Part shown: positions 1-6,224 of the stretch, one piece after another
How positions within the stretch are numbered: the first letter of the stretch is position 1
Layout of the letters: each line of letters starts with the position of its first letter
Source: Rhodoferax sp.
Lineage (GTDB): Bacteria; Pseudomonadota; Gammaproteobacteria; Burkholderiales; Burkholderiaceae_C
Assembly (NCBI GenBank): GCA_018061265.1
Contig: JAGOUM010000027.1
Span: forward strand, 1-36,945
Direction: 5' to 3'
Length of the DNA stretch: 36,945 nucleotides
The notes under the pieces: model-generated
What the model saw: only the letters and a program-made list of their open reading frames with translations
What the model was told of the DNA's origin: nothing
Databases searched by the model: none
Translations under genes and position numbers: made by a program

Positions 1-174
1 AATCCTGATGAGCGGCTCAACGCGGACCTCAAATACGCCCTGGGCTCCAGAGTGCAGGTGCGCACCAAAGACAAGCTCAAGGCTGTCACGCAAAACCACA
101 TGACCACCCTCGCCGCCAATCCGGCCAAAGTGGTGTCCTACTTTCAAGATCCGCGAGTCAAGTATGCCGCTTGA
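1..174 (+). mobile_element. IS630-type transposase, C-terminal fragment (5' end outside window)
   Basis: The frame is open from base 1 to a TGA at 172-174 and encodes 57 residues beginning NPDERLNADLK. This matches the C-terminal end of the DDE domain of IS630-family transposases, where the last catalytic acid sits in a PELNPxE-type motif. The beginning lies outside the window, so I cannot tell whether the element is intact. It is the first of two unrelated transposase pieces abutting the left edge of the hydrogenase genes, which suggests repeated insertion there. Family assignment is from remembered similarity. Confidence 0.75.
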
Positions 175-217
175 CGTTCATTACTTTGTTGCCGGGTGAA
201 TAGTTTCATTCAGCCAA

Positions 218-231
218 GGTAACCTGTTACC
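218..231. repeat. Short perfect inverted repeat between the two IS fragments
   Basis: GGTAAC and GTTACC face each other across two bases in the gap between the IS630-type stop codon and the IS3-type OrfA start. It could belong to an IS end or be chance. Nothing else in 175-342 looks coding. A sequence starting TGCCCTAGTTTTCCGGAC at 284 resembles the TG-beginning terminal repeat of an IS3 element, but no partner end is visible because the right part of that element is missing. Confidence 0.3.
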
Positions 232-342
232 AACCCTGCCTCTGTGCGCTGGCGAACCCAATCGACATTTCGAGGGCTTATCTTGCCCTAGTTTTCCGGA
301 CTCATTAGCTAAAGGAAAATTTCAGACATTGGAGAAGACGAA

Positions 343-621
343 ATGAGCAAGAGAAACGATGGACAAGCCCGGGGCAAATATACGCTGGAATTCAAGCTTG
401 AGGCAGTGCGCCTGGTCAAAGGCGGTCAAGCCGCCGCTGTGACGGCCAAGGTGCTGGGCATACCGAATCAGACACCGGACAACTGGGTGCGACTGAGCAA
501 CAAAGGACAACTCAAAGGTGCAGGTGACAAACCCGTCTCGCCTGAGCAAATGGAGCTGGCGCGCCTGCGTGCCCAACTGGCCCGTGTGACGATGGAGCGC
601 GACATCCTAAAAAAAATGTGC
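343..621 (+). pseudogene. IS3-family transposase OrfA, truncated at its 3' end
   Basis: The ORF starts at ATG 343 and shows the usual OrfA layout: an N-terminal helix-turn-helix (FKLEAVRLVKGG, then TAKVLGIPNQTPDNWVR) followed by a leucine-zipper-like stretch ending MERDILKK near residue 91. Intact relatives continue with roughly KATAYFAKES and then need a frameshift into OrfB. Here the homology ends after DILKK, and the same frame continues into rubredoxin sequence. The catalytic OrfB is absent, so the element cannot move on its own. The exact break, somewhere in 610-640, cannot be fixed from one sequence. Confidence 0.75.
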
Positions 622-723
622 AAAGAACTGGTGGCACGCGGCACTCCTTTTGCCGACCTGCCAGCTCATTGGCGTTTCCCGCAATGTGTTAGCGCAGCCG
701 ACCAGTTCATGGTGGTGCTGTGA
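622..723 (+). pseudogene. hupI: Remnant of hydrogenase-associated rubredoxin HupI
   Basis: From about 622 the frame reads GTPFADLPAHWRFPQC, then AADQFMV, to a TGA at 721-723. This is the C-terminal third of the rubredoxins encoded in uptake-hydrogenase operons, whose consensus is GTPF-DLP-W-CP-C---K-QF. The N-terminal CxxC knuckle has been lost to the IS3-type fragment. The first Cys of the second pair is Phe (TTC at 676-678 where TGC is expected), so even this half could not bind iron normally. The stop overlaps the GTG start of the next gene as GTGA, the tight coupling typical of hupI-hupJ. A chimeric 126-residue OrfA-rubredoxin product could be made but is unlikely to work. Confidence 0.75.
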
Positions 724-1265
724 ATGCTGGGACGACGAGCCCAATCGCTCAGCACGCGGATTACATGCTGAAACAGCGAGTGACTGTACTGGAGGCGCTG
801 TTTGACGACATTGCCAACACTCGCATGCAGGGTGTGCTGATCAAAAACCTGGCGCTCAAGGTTCAGGCTGTTGATTTTGCGCCGGTTCCTCAACAACCTG
901 ACATGATGCAGGGTGTGCTGATCACGCCATGGTTCATGAACCTGGTGCGCCTGCCGCTGCGCAATGCACCCGCCTCAGCCCAGGTGCTGGCAGAGCGCCA
1001 GAAGGCCACGCGCCAGGTTGGCAACACCGACTTTGAATTCATTGGCTCGTTCGAGGTGACAATCGGCGCTTTTGAAGTCTGCTCGCTGTATTCGCCCATA
1101 TTTTAATTTGCCGACCACGCCGCGGCAACGGCCACCGCGCAAGAGGTGTTGAACCAATTGCACCGGCCAACGCCCGAGCCCGCCAGAAGCGCACCTGCCG
1201 TGCCAAGTCGGCGTGGGTTTTTACTCGGCCGCAGTGCCGGTGGCTCTCCGGGTGCCCCGAAATGA
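720..1265 (+). pseudogene. hupJ: HupJ/HybE-type [NiFe]-hydrogenase assembly chaperone with in-frame stop
   Basis: The reading frame from GTG 720 encodes a HybE/HupJ-family protein. It shows RMQGV near the start, GVLITPWFMNLVRLPL in the middle, and FEFIGSFEVTIGAFEVCSLYSPIF before a TAA at 1104-1106. The same frame stays open after the stop and reads FADHAAATATAQEVLNQL, the expected C-terminal continuation, to a TGA at 1263-1265 that overlaps the hupK start as ATGA. Related proteins have Glu between F and FAD, so a GAA to TAA change is the simplest explanation. A protein ending at 1106 would lack about 50 residues. HybE-type proteins assist hydrogenase small- or large-subunit assembly. This copy is probably inactive unless the stop is read through or the truncated form suffices. 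Confidence 0.78.
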
Positions 1266-2365
1266 GCGGCTTTGGCGGTTTGAACGGCAGCTACACACTG
1301 CATCCAGGGCAGGTGCTCAGCATCACTGGTCATCGTCTAGTACTGGGTCAGGGCTTGCCGGCCCGACTGCTTCTTGGACAAAGTGGTGAACAGGTGGAGC
1401 GCACACTGGCCGCGCTGTTTACCCTGTGTTCCCACGCGCACCGGCGTGCGGCACGCATGGCGCTTAATGCAGCACGCCTGCCCGATCAGACGGCACTGCC
1501 CGAGCCGTCTGATCAGTGGCGGACGCTGGAGACCGCGCGCGACCATCTGCGCAGCATGGCGCTGGACTGGCCGCGTCAACTCGCGCTATTAAGTCAGTCC
1601 AGCCATAAAACCCAAGCGCCAAATTTGCCTCTAGCCGAGGATAGTATTGCGCTACACGCTATTGATAGTGGATTGTTGAACTGGCTCAAGGCTTGCCCGC
1701 TGCCCCTGATTCAACCCGCACAGGCGTTGACCGAAGCGCAAACGCAAGAGGCGCAAATGGCGCTGCGCACTTGGCTTAAAGAGCACGTGTTGCTTGAGCC
1801 CCTAGAAGACTGGCTGGCTCAACACCGTGCACCTGAGGCGCTAGCGCACTGGTGCCAAAGCCGGGCCGCCGACCTGGCACAAGACATTGCCACCCAAGCA
1901 GGATTTGCCCAATTCCCGACCTGGAAAGGCCAGTGCCGGGAAACCGGCCCTTGGACGCGCCTGCGCCATCGCGAATCGGCGACAAATGCCCAGGGCAATG
2001 CTGCGCCAAGCATCTGGACACGGCTGAGTTCGCGCTGGATGGAGCTGATGGAACTGGTCTTTCTTGCCACACAGCGCACTGGCAACGCAGCACTCGCAAG
2101 CGGCGCCCTGAACCTCGCCCCCGGCCAAGCCATCGCCTGGGTCGAGATGGCGCGCGGCCTATTGCTGCACTGGGTACAACTCGATGAGCACGGCAAAGTG
2201 GCCGACTACCGCGTCATCGCCCCCACCGAATGGAACTTTCACCCTGACGGAGCGCTGGCCCGCGCCGTGAGCGCTTTGCCCCCCGATGACACGGCTTCTG
2301 CATGGGTTTTGGCCGCTGCTTATGATGCGTGTGTCGAATGCCGCGTGGCGGTCAGCTCAACTTAG
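1262..2365 (+). CDS. hupK: HupK-type hydrogenase maturation protein
   Basis: This 367-residue protein resembles HupK, a degenerate relative of the hydrogenase large subunit thought to act as scaffold or chaperone for the Fe(CN)2CO centre. The motif LFTLCSHAHRRAA near residue 58 corresponds to the large-subunit L1 region, with only one of the two Cys kept. The C-terminal part (ARGLLLHWVQLDEHGKV, then APTEWNFHPDGALARA) mirrors the large-subunit segment before the distal cysteines. The start overlaps the hupJ stop, and hypB begins 24 bp downstream. Residues about 113-140 use unusually AT-rich codons and coincide with a dispersed repeat. HupK acts on membrane-bound uptake hydrogenases, whose structural genes are not in this window. 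Confidence 0.8.
   Translation: MSGFGGLNGSYTLHPGQVLSITGHRLVLGQGLPARLLLGQSGEQVERTLAALFTLCSHAHRRAARMALNAARLPDQTALPEPSDQWRTLETARDHLRSMALDWPRQLALLSQSSHKTQAPNLPLAEDSIALHAIDSGLLNWLKACPLPLIQPAQALTEAQTQEAQMALRTWLKEHVLLEPLEDWLAQHRAPEALAHWCQSRAADLAQDIATQAGFAQFPTWKGQCRETGPWTRLRHRESATNAQGNAAPSIWTRLSSRWMELMELVFLATQRTGNAALASGALNLAPGQAIAWVEMARGLLLHWVQLDEHGKVADYRVIAPTEWNFHPDGALARAVSALPPDDTASAWVLAAAYDACVECRVAVSST
1621..1670 (+). repeat. Dispersed CTCTAGCC/ATAGC-type repeat, copy inside hupK
   Basis: The stretch has CTCTAGCC, then TATTGCGCT, then GCTATTGATAG, the same order of cores seen in several gaps of this window. It lies inside an open coding frame (LPLAEDSIALHAIDSG), and its AT-rich codons stand out from the surrounding GC-rich gene. 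It is probably an in-frame insertion into a variable linker of HupK. Confidence 0.4.
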
Positions 2366-2389
2366 AACGATCAAGACAAGGAAGACAAC

Positions 2390-3337
2390 ATGTGCGTAGT
2401 TTGTGGATGCGGCAATACCGCTGATGCGTCGGGCACCCCGGGCGTGACCGTACAACCTGGCACCGGTGACCTGCACTTTGGCGCAGGTGCGGCCAAGGTA
2501 TCGGTGCCCGGCATGAGCCAGGAGCGTGCCATCAAGTTGGAGGCCGATGTGCTGGGTGCCAACAACGCCATTGCCGCTCAAAACCGTGCCCACTTTGCCT
2601 CGCATGGTGTGACCGCCTACAACTTGGTCTCCAGCCCAGGATCAGGCAAAACCACGCTGCTGTGCGCCACCATCGAAGCCCTGCGTCAACGCCAGCCCGA
2701 GCTGGCCGTGGCGGTGATCGAGGGTGACCAGCAAACCAGCTTTGATGCCGATCGCATCCGTGCCACCGGTGCACCCGCGATTCAGGTCAACACCGGCAAA
2801 GGCTGCCATCTGGACGCGCCCATGGTGGCGCAGGCGTTTTCCAGACTGGATTTGCATGCCAGCGGCCACCACCATGATCATGGTGGCCACGGCCATGTCC
2901 ACAGCCACCCGCACGAGCATGCCCACGAAAAGCAGGCGTTGTTGTTTATCGAAAACGTTGGCAACCTGGTCTGCCCGGCGATGTGGGACCTTGGTGAGAA
3001 GGCCAAAGTAGCGATCCTCTCGGTCACCGAGGGTGAGGACAAGCCGCTGAAATATCCCGACATGTTTGCCGCCTCCAAATTGATGGTCTTGAACAAGATC
3101 GATCTGCTGCCGCATGTGTCGTTTAACGTGACGCGCTGCAAGGAGTTTGCGCACCGCGTCAACCCGGGCATTGAGATTCTGGAGCTGTCGGCCACCACGG
3201 GTCAGGGCATGGGCGCTTGGTTGGACTGGTTGCTGGCGGAGCCGTCTGCAGCAGCGGCGGTCAACGCTGATCCGGTGGCGGCGCGGATTGCGGCATTGGA
3301 GGCTGAGCTGGCGCAGTTGCGGGCGCTGCCGGCTTGA
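2390..3337 (+). CDS. hypB: HypB, nickel-binding GTPase for hydrogenase maturation
   Basis: HypB hydrolyses GTP to drive nickel insertion into the [NiFe] large subunit, normally with HypA. This 315-residue protein starts with the CxxCGC metal motif (Cys2, Cys5, Cys7). It carries a P-loop SSPGSGKTT at about 81-89, VIEGDQQT at 109-116, the metal and switch region [10 protein letters not shown] at 134-143, [12 protein letters not shown] at 186-197 and NKID at 235-238. Oddly, the His-rich nickel-storage stretch sits inside the G domain at about 156-179, just before the [11 protein letters not shown] strand, instead of near the N terminus. The RBS is AAGGAAG, a few bases upstream of the start. hypA, its usual upstream neighbour, is missing. 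Confidence 0.95.
   Translation: MCVVCGCGNTADASGTPGVTVQPGTGDLHFGAGAAKVSVPGMSQERAIKLEADVLGANNAIAAQNRAHFASHGVTAYNLVSSPGSGKTTLLCATIEALRQRQPELAVAVIEGDQQTSFDADRIRATGAPAIQVNTGKGCHLDAPMVAQAFSRLDLHASGHHHDHGGHGHVHSHPHEHAHEKQALLFIENVGNLVCPAMWDLGEKAKVAILSVTEGEDKPLKYPDMFAASKLMVLNKIDLLPHVSFNVTRCKEFAHRVNPGIEILELSATTGQGMGAWLDWLLAEPSAAAAVNADPVAARIAALEAELAQLRALPA
2855..2926 (+). other. Internal His-rich loop of HypB
   Basis: Codons 156-179 of hypB encode 12 His in 24 residues ([19 protein letters not shown] and so on). In most His-rich HypB proteins the cluster lies between the N-terminal Cys motif and the G domain. Here that region (residues 8-45) has only one His, and the cluster sits between the helix [10 protein letters not shown] and the strand [10 protein letters not shown]. 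The role is inferred to be nickel storage or buffering. Confidence 0.75.
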
Positions 3338-3364
3338 TCTGATTTTTGATCTGGATTGATGATG

Positions 3365-3420
3365 TTTTTGGGCTCTAGCCCTTTTATTGATTGCGCTAAT
3401 CACTACTTTTTCAATAGTGT
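3365..3420 (+). repeat. Dispersed CTCTAGCC/ATAG-type repeat, copy after hypB
   Basis: The sequence has GGGCTCTAGCCC followed by TTTTATT, then GATTGCGCTAATC, then CACTA and TAGTG arms. It begins 28 bases after the hypB stop. The GGGCTCTAGCCC hairpin followed by T-rich sequence may weakly terminate hypB transcripts, which is inference. Confidence 0.45.
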
Positions 3421-3613
3421 TTGGTTTTCCCCCAGCCCTCTCGCCCCGCCGGGTGCGTGGGAGCTTAACAGCCCTATGTGGCTCTTCCGGGTAGTTCACA
3501 AGACGCTGCACTTTGGGCGGGATGGGTCGGTGCTCCGTTGGCGAGAACTTCTTGGAGGTTTTCCAAAACGTCCGATGAAACTCGGTCCCAACTCCAGTCG
3601 CGTTGAAGCAACT

Positions 3614-3690
3614 TTGGGGTCGGATCCCGATTCGACCCCATGGCGTCAAGTTCGTCGGATCAGTTCATTCGAATCGGGCTCTGACCCCAA
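3614..3690. repeat. Inverted pair of REP-like 20-mers upstream of hypF
   Basis: The 20-mer TTGGGGTCGGATCCCGATTC at 3614-3633 recurs on the opposite strand at 3671-3690 as TTGGGGTCAGAGCCCGATTC, with 18 of 20 bases identical. The first copy is part of a perfect 8-bp-arm hairpin (TGGGGTCG at 3615-3622, CGACCCCA at 3633-3640). GGGGTCAGA-type sequences recall, from memory, REP-like elements mobilised by Y1/RAYT transposases. No such transposase is in the window. Confidence 0.55.
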
Positions 3691-3753
3691 TTTTGCGGGC
3701 CATCGTTCACCAAACTCGCAAGACCTGAAGATCTCAACGAAGAATGTCCACCC

Positions 3754-4881
3754 ATGGCCCTGATCCTGGCTTTCGGCGCTTTCCTGAAAAACACCGCCTG
3801 CTTGTTTGACACGCAGGCGCCTGAAGATGTGCGCTGGTCCAGCGTCCACGGCGACCTGTCCGACCCGGCGGCCTGCGTTGCCCTGCGCGAATCAGTGACA
3901 CAGCTGATGGCGCAAACGCACAGCCCCATCGCCGCCGTCGCGCACGATCTGCACCCCGACTTTTTCAGCACCCATCTGGCGCTGCAAACCGCCGCCGATC
4001 TACAGGTGCCTGCCATCGCGGTGCAGCACCACCACGCGCATGTTGCCGCTGTCGTGGCCGAACACGGTTTGAACCAGCCGGTGCTCGGCCTGGCGCTGGA
4101 CGGTGTCGGACTGGGCAGCGACGGCCTAGCCTGGGGCGGGGAATTGCTGCGTGTTGACACTGGCGGGTTTAACCGGCTGGCGCATCTGCAACCGCTGGCC
4201 TTGCCCGGTGGCGATGTGGCCGCGCGCGAACCCTGGCGCATGGCTGCTGCTGTGTTGCACGCGCTTGGGGCCACCGATCAAATCTTGCCACGCTTTGGCC
4301 CGGTGGTGGGCGAGCAAGCCGCCAAAACCATCACCACCATGCTAGCGCGTAACCTGAATTGCCCGCTGACCACTGCGGCTGGACGCTGGTTTGATGCGGT
4401 GTCGGGGCTGCTAGGTTTGTGTGTGCGGCAAGAATTTGAGGCGCAGGCGGCCATCGCGTTGGAGGTTGCCACCGCGCGCCACCTGCAAATCCATGGGAGC
4501 ACGACAGTCAACACCCGTCTGTGGAACATCACCGCCGATGGCGTGGTTGACCTGCGCCCCTGGCTGCAAGAGCACCTGCTAAAGGTGGACACACACAACC
4601 CCGCCGTCGTCGATGAAGCCGCGCTTAGCTTTCACCTGACCCTGGCTGATGCCCTGAGCCAGCACACGACTGCCCTGGCACGCGCCCAAAAGATCACCGA
4701 CGTGGCGCTGGGCGGTGGCTGCTTCTTCAACCTCATCCTGAAAGAGGCCATCGTCTCGCAGCTGGAGGCCGCAGGTTTGAATGTGTTGCAAACCCGAAGC
4801 CTGTCATGCGGCGACGCCGGACTGGCGTTGGGGCAGGCCTGGGTGGCTTGTTCCAGCCTGCCTGTGAGCCTTGACCTGTAA
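3754..4881 (+). CDS. hypF: Short-form HypF carbamoyltransferase (Kae1-like domain only)
   Basis: HypF makes the thiocarboxamide on the C-terminal Cys of HypE from carbamoyl phosphate, the source of the CN ligands. Full-length proteins are about 750-800 residues. This one has 375 and covers only the C-terminal Kae1/YgjD-like half. Visible motifs are GAFLKNTACLF at 8-18, the metal-binding HHHAH near 93-97, LALDGVGLGSDGLAWGGELL and GGGCFFN near the end. The acylphosphatase, zinc-finger and YrdC-like parts are absent, and the 416-bp gap upstream holds no trace of them. Ralstonia eutropha HypF1 is, from memory, a naturally short functional form in the same gene order, so a native short form is as likely as truncation. 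The stop lies inside the brnT operator. Confidence 0.88.
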   Translation: MALILAFGAFLKNTACLFDTQAPEDVRWSSVHGDLSDPAACVALRESVTQLMAQTHSPIAAVAHDLHPDFFSTHLALQTAADLQVPAIAVQHHHAHVAAVVAEHGLNQPVLGLALDGVGLGSDGLAWGGELLRVDTGGFNRLAHLQPLALPGGDVAAREPWRMAAAVLHALGATDQILPRFGPVVGEQAAKTITTMLARNLNCPLTTAAGRWFDAVSGLLGLCVRQEFEAQAAIALEVATARHLQIHGSTTVNTRLWNITADGVVDLRPWLQEHLLKVDTHNPAVVDEAALSFHLTLADALSQHTTALARAQKITDVALGGGCFFNLILKEAIVSQLEAAGLNVLQTRSLSCGDAGLALGQAWVACSSLPVSLDL

Positions 4882-4899
4882 CTACACTGTAGTTACAGT
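4871..4899 (+). promoter_or_regulatory. Predicted sigma70 promoter of brnTA overlapping the end of hypF
   Basis: TTGACC at 4871-4876 and TACAGT at 4894-4899 are separated by exactly 17 bases. The spacer and -10 contain the palindrome listed separately. Transcription would begin near 4905-4907, at or just before the brnT ATG, so the mRNA may be leaderless; no Shine-Dalgarno sequence is visible. The promoter lies over the last codons of hypF and could also drive hypC, hypD and hypE downstream. Confidence 0.55.
4877..4897. promoter_or_regulatory. Palindromic operator, likely BrnA binding site
   Basis: Nine-base arms TGTAACTAC and GTAGTTACA are perfect reverse complements around ACT. The site fills the promoter spacer and overlaps the -10, as expected for an autorepressor site. 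BrnA-type antitoxins carry a ribbon-helix-helix and repress their own operons, so BrnA (with BrnT) is the likely binder. The binder is inferred. Confidence 0.6.
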
Positions 4900-4906
4900 T
4901 GAAACG

Positions 4907-5191
4907 ATGAATGCACTTCACTTTGAATGGGATGAGGCAAAAGCCAGTGCCAACCTCAAGAAACACGGAGTTGGCTTTGACGAAGCAAAGTCTGTCTTTC
5001 TGGACGATCATGCTAAGTTGATCCCCGATCCGGATCACTCCATTGATGAAGAGCGCTTCGTTCTATTGGGATATAGCTCAATCTTGAAGCTTCTTGTGGT
5101 CTGTCATTGCTATCGTGCAGAAGGTCGGGTGATCCGCATCATCTCAGCGCGAAAGGCAACACGACAAGAAACGCAAATTTACGAGAGGTGA
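4907..5191 (+). CDS. brnT: BrnT-family ribonuclease toxin
   Basis: The 94-residue protein has the BrnT signature from FEWDEAKASANLKKHGVGFDEA at the N terminus through LLVVCHCYRAEGRVIRIISARKATRQE at the C terminus. BrnT is a RelE-fold ribonuclease that slows translation under stress and is neutralised by BrnA. ATG 4907 is chosen over an in-frame TTG at 4871, because the family begins at this point and the TTG lies in the promoter. brnA follows six bases after the stop. Codon use and GC content are lower than in the surrounding hyp genes, consistent with acquisition by transfer into the maturation operon. Confidence 0.88.
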   Translation: MNALHFEWDEAKASANLKKHGVGFDEAKSVFLDDHAKLIPDPDHSIDEERFVLLGYSSILKLLVVCHCYRAEGRVIRIISARKATRQETQIYER

Positions 5192-5197
5192 TAAGCC

Positions 5198-5407
5198 ATG
5201 CGTGCCGAATACGATTTTTCCAAAGCAGTGAAGAACCCTTACGCTGCGCAGCTCAAAAAGCAGATCACCATTCGTTTGGATGAAGAGAGCCTCAGCTATT
5301 TCAAAAGCATTTCTGCCGATGTCGGCATTCCGTACCAAAGTCTCATCAATCTGTATCTCAGGGATTGCGCAACGTCCAATCGCAAACTCAATCTGGAGTG
5401 GAAATGA
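5198..5407 (+). CDS. brnA: BrnA-family antitoxin
   Basis: The 69-residue protein starts MRAEYDFSKAVKNPY and contains a ribbon-helix-helix core, QITIRLDEESLSYFKSI, followed by YQSLINLYLRDC. This is the usual BrnA layout of an N-terminal toxin-wrapping segment and a DNA-binding C-terminal part. The order toxin then antitoxin is normal for BrnTA. GAGAGGTGA, overlapping the brnT stop, serves as RBS. The protein should bind BrnT and the palindrome upstream of brnT. Confidence 0.85.
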   Translation: MRAEYDFSKAVKNPYAAQLKKQITIRLDEESLSYFKSISADVGIPYQSLINLYLRDCATSNRKLNLEWK

Positions 5408-5603
5408 TGTTGAACTATTTCGTTGAGCTGTGTCGGGCAGGTCGGCGCTTTGCGATGTCGGATTTCCAGCGTGGCTTCTCCGCTCCCGAAAGGGCGGGCA
5501 CAGGCTACAGCCTCCATCAGGTGGGGCGCGACAGAATTTCACATCAAAATCTTGCTCTAGCTCCTCTGGAATAAGTGCAGGCAGCTATTTTATTGATAGC
5601 ACA
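5408..5603. other. Non-coding or decayed stretch after brnA
   Basis: Short frames cross this stretch but none has a recognisable product or RBS. Its last 55 bases are a dispersed repeat copy (5546-5600). I see no other structure. Confidence 0.4.
5546..5600 (+). repeat. Dispersed CTCTAGC/ATAGC-type repeat, copy before the VOC remnant
   Basis: The sequence has TTGCTCTAGC, then AATAAGTGCAG, then GCTATTTTATTGATAGC, whose GCTAT and ATAGC arms form a small hairpin. It ends three bases before the ATG of the glyoxalase-family remnant. The core order matches the other copies. Confidence 0.5.
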
Positions 5604-5860
5604 ATGATGCCAACCCTGAAGATCACTGAAATCAAAGCGTTTGTTCCCTCAAAGGACTTCGAGCTTTCCAAGCAGTTCTACAAGGATCTTGGATTCATGA
5701 TGGCCTCTGAAGGGGGTGGCATCATTTGCAAAAGAGTGGCGTGCTCACAAAGTACGGGGTCAGAGTCACGGCGTTGGAAGACCAGTCGTGGCGTATGCGG
5801 GACTTCTGCCTCTTCGATCCGTCGGGTGTTCAATGGCGCATTGGGCAGAATACCGACTAA
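5604..5860 (+). pseudogene. Glyoxalase/VOC-family protein, internally deleted and frameshifted
   Basis: From ATG 5604/5607 the frame encodes a normal VOC-family N terminus (KITEIKAFVPSKDFELSKQF, then GFMMASEGGGI) up to about 5730. From about 5741, in another frame, comes a matching C terminus (VLTKYGVRVTALEDQSWRMR, then FDPSGVQWRIGQNTD) ending TAA 5858-5860. Together they give about 83 residues against 120-130 for the family, so roughly 40 residues are deleted along with the frame. The metal-binding or substrate residues of the middle strands are gone. It is unrelated to hydrogenase maturation and probably arrived with brnTA. Confidence 0.75.
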
Positions 5861-5967
5861 ATCGGAATTGAATCCCGTGTTACCCATAACAACCATCCCG
5901 TCCTTCCAACGGACCGACTCGGTGGCCGCTCAATTCCAGCTTTGAATACATCCAAAAGGACCCCATC

Positions 5968-6207
5968 ATGTGCCTAGCCCTCCCCGCCCGTGTGGTGGAA
6001 CTGTTACCCAATCAACGTGCCGTGGTCGATCTGGGTGGCGTGCGCAAAGAAGTGTCGATTGACCTGGTCGATGACGCGCAGGTGGATGACTACGTCATCA
6101 TCCATGTCGGTTATGCCATCGGAAGGATTGACCCCGAAGAGGCGGCGCGCACGCTGGCGCTGTTTGCCGAGCTTTCTGAGGCTCAAAATGCCACCCAGCC
6201 CTTATAG
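5968..6207 (+). CDS. hypC: HypC hydrogenase maturation chaperone
   Basis: The 79-residue protein begins MCLALPARVVEL, with the essential Cys2 that remains after start-Met removal. It continues as the small beta-barrel HypC/HybG fold (VDLGGVRKEVSIDLV, then DYVIIHVGYAIGRIDPEEA). HypC partners HypD to build the Fe(CN)2CO unit and carries it to the large-subunit precursor. hypD follows 17 bp downstream. The presumed maturation operon is interrupted upstream by brnTA and the VOC remnant. Confidence 0.95.
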   Translation: MCLALPARVVELLPNQRAVVDLGGVRKEVSIDLVDDAQVDDYVIIHVGYAIGRIDPEEAARTLALFAELSEAQNATQPL

Positions 6208-6224
6208 ACATTGCACGTGCAGCT

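Larger units (their letters stand above)
3338..3753. other. 416-bp gap between hypB and hypF with repeats, no convincing gene
   Basis: A 135-codon frame crosses this gap, but its product is low-complexity and matches nothing I recognise. The gap starts with a dispersed palindromic repeat (3365-3420). It then has a GC-rich stretch, 3430-3600, that I cannot assign, and ends with an inverted pair of REP-like 20-mers (3614-3690). It interrupts an otherwise tight maturation operon and looks like inserted or rearranged sequence. No good ribosome binding site is seen just before the hypF ATG. Confidence 0.5.

Noticed and set aside
2869-2886. An 18-bp perfect palindrome CCACCATGATCATGGTGG in hypB.
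   Set aside because: It follows from codons for His-His-Asp-His-Gly-Gly in the His-rich loop and needs no regulatory role.
2642-3649. A 335-codon minus-strand frame over hypB.
   Set aside because: It is antisense to well-supported hypB codons and is a shadow of GC-rich codon use.
3356-3763. A 135-codon frame between hypB and hypF.
   Set aside because: It has no RBS, spans two repeat types and gives an unrecognisable product.
4871-4906. An upstream TTG start for brnT.
   Set aside because: It lies in the predicted promoter and operator, and the BrnT family begins at the ATG at 4907.
5752-5767. A GGGGTCAGAGTC match to the REP-like 20-mer.
   Set aside because: Only about 11 bases match and they encode conserved VOC residues (KYGVRVTA), so coincidence is likelier.
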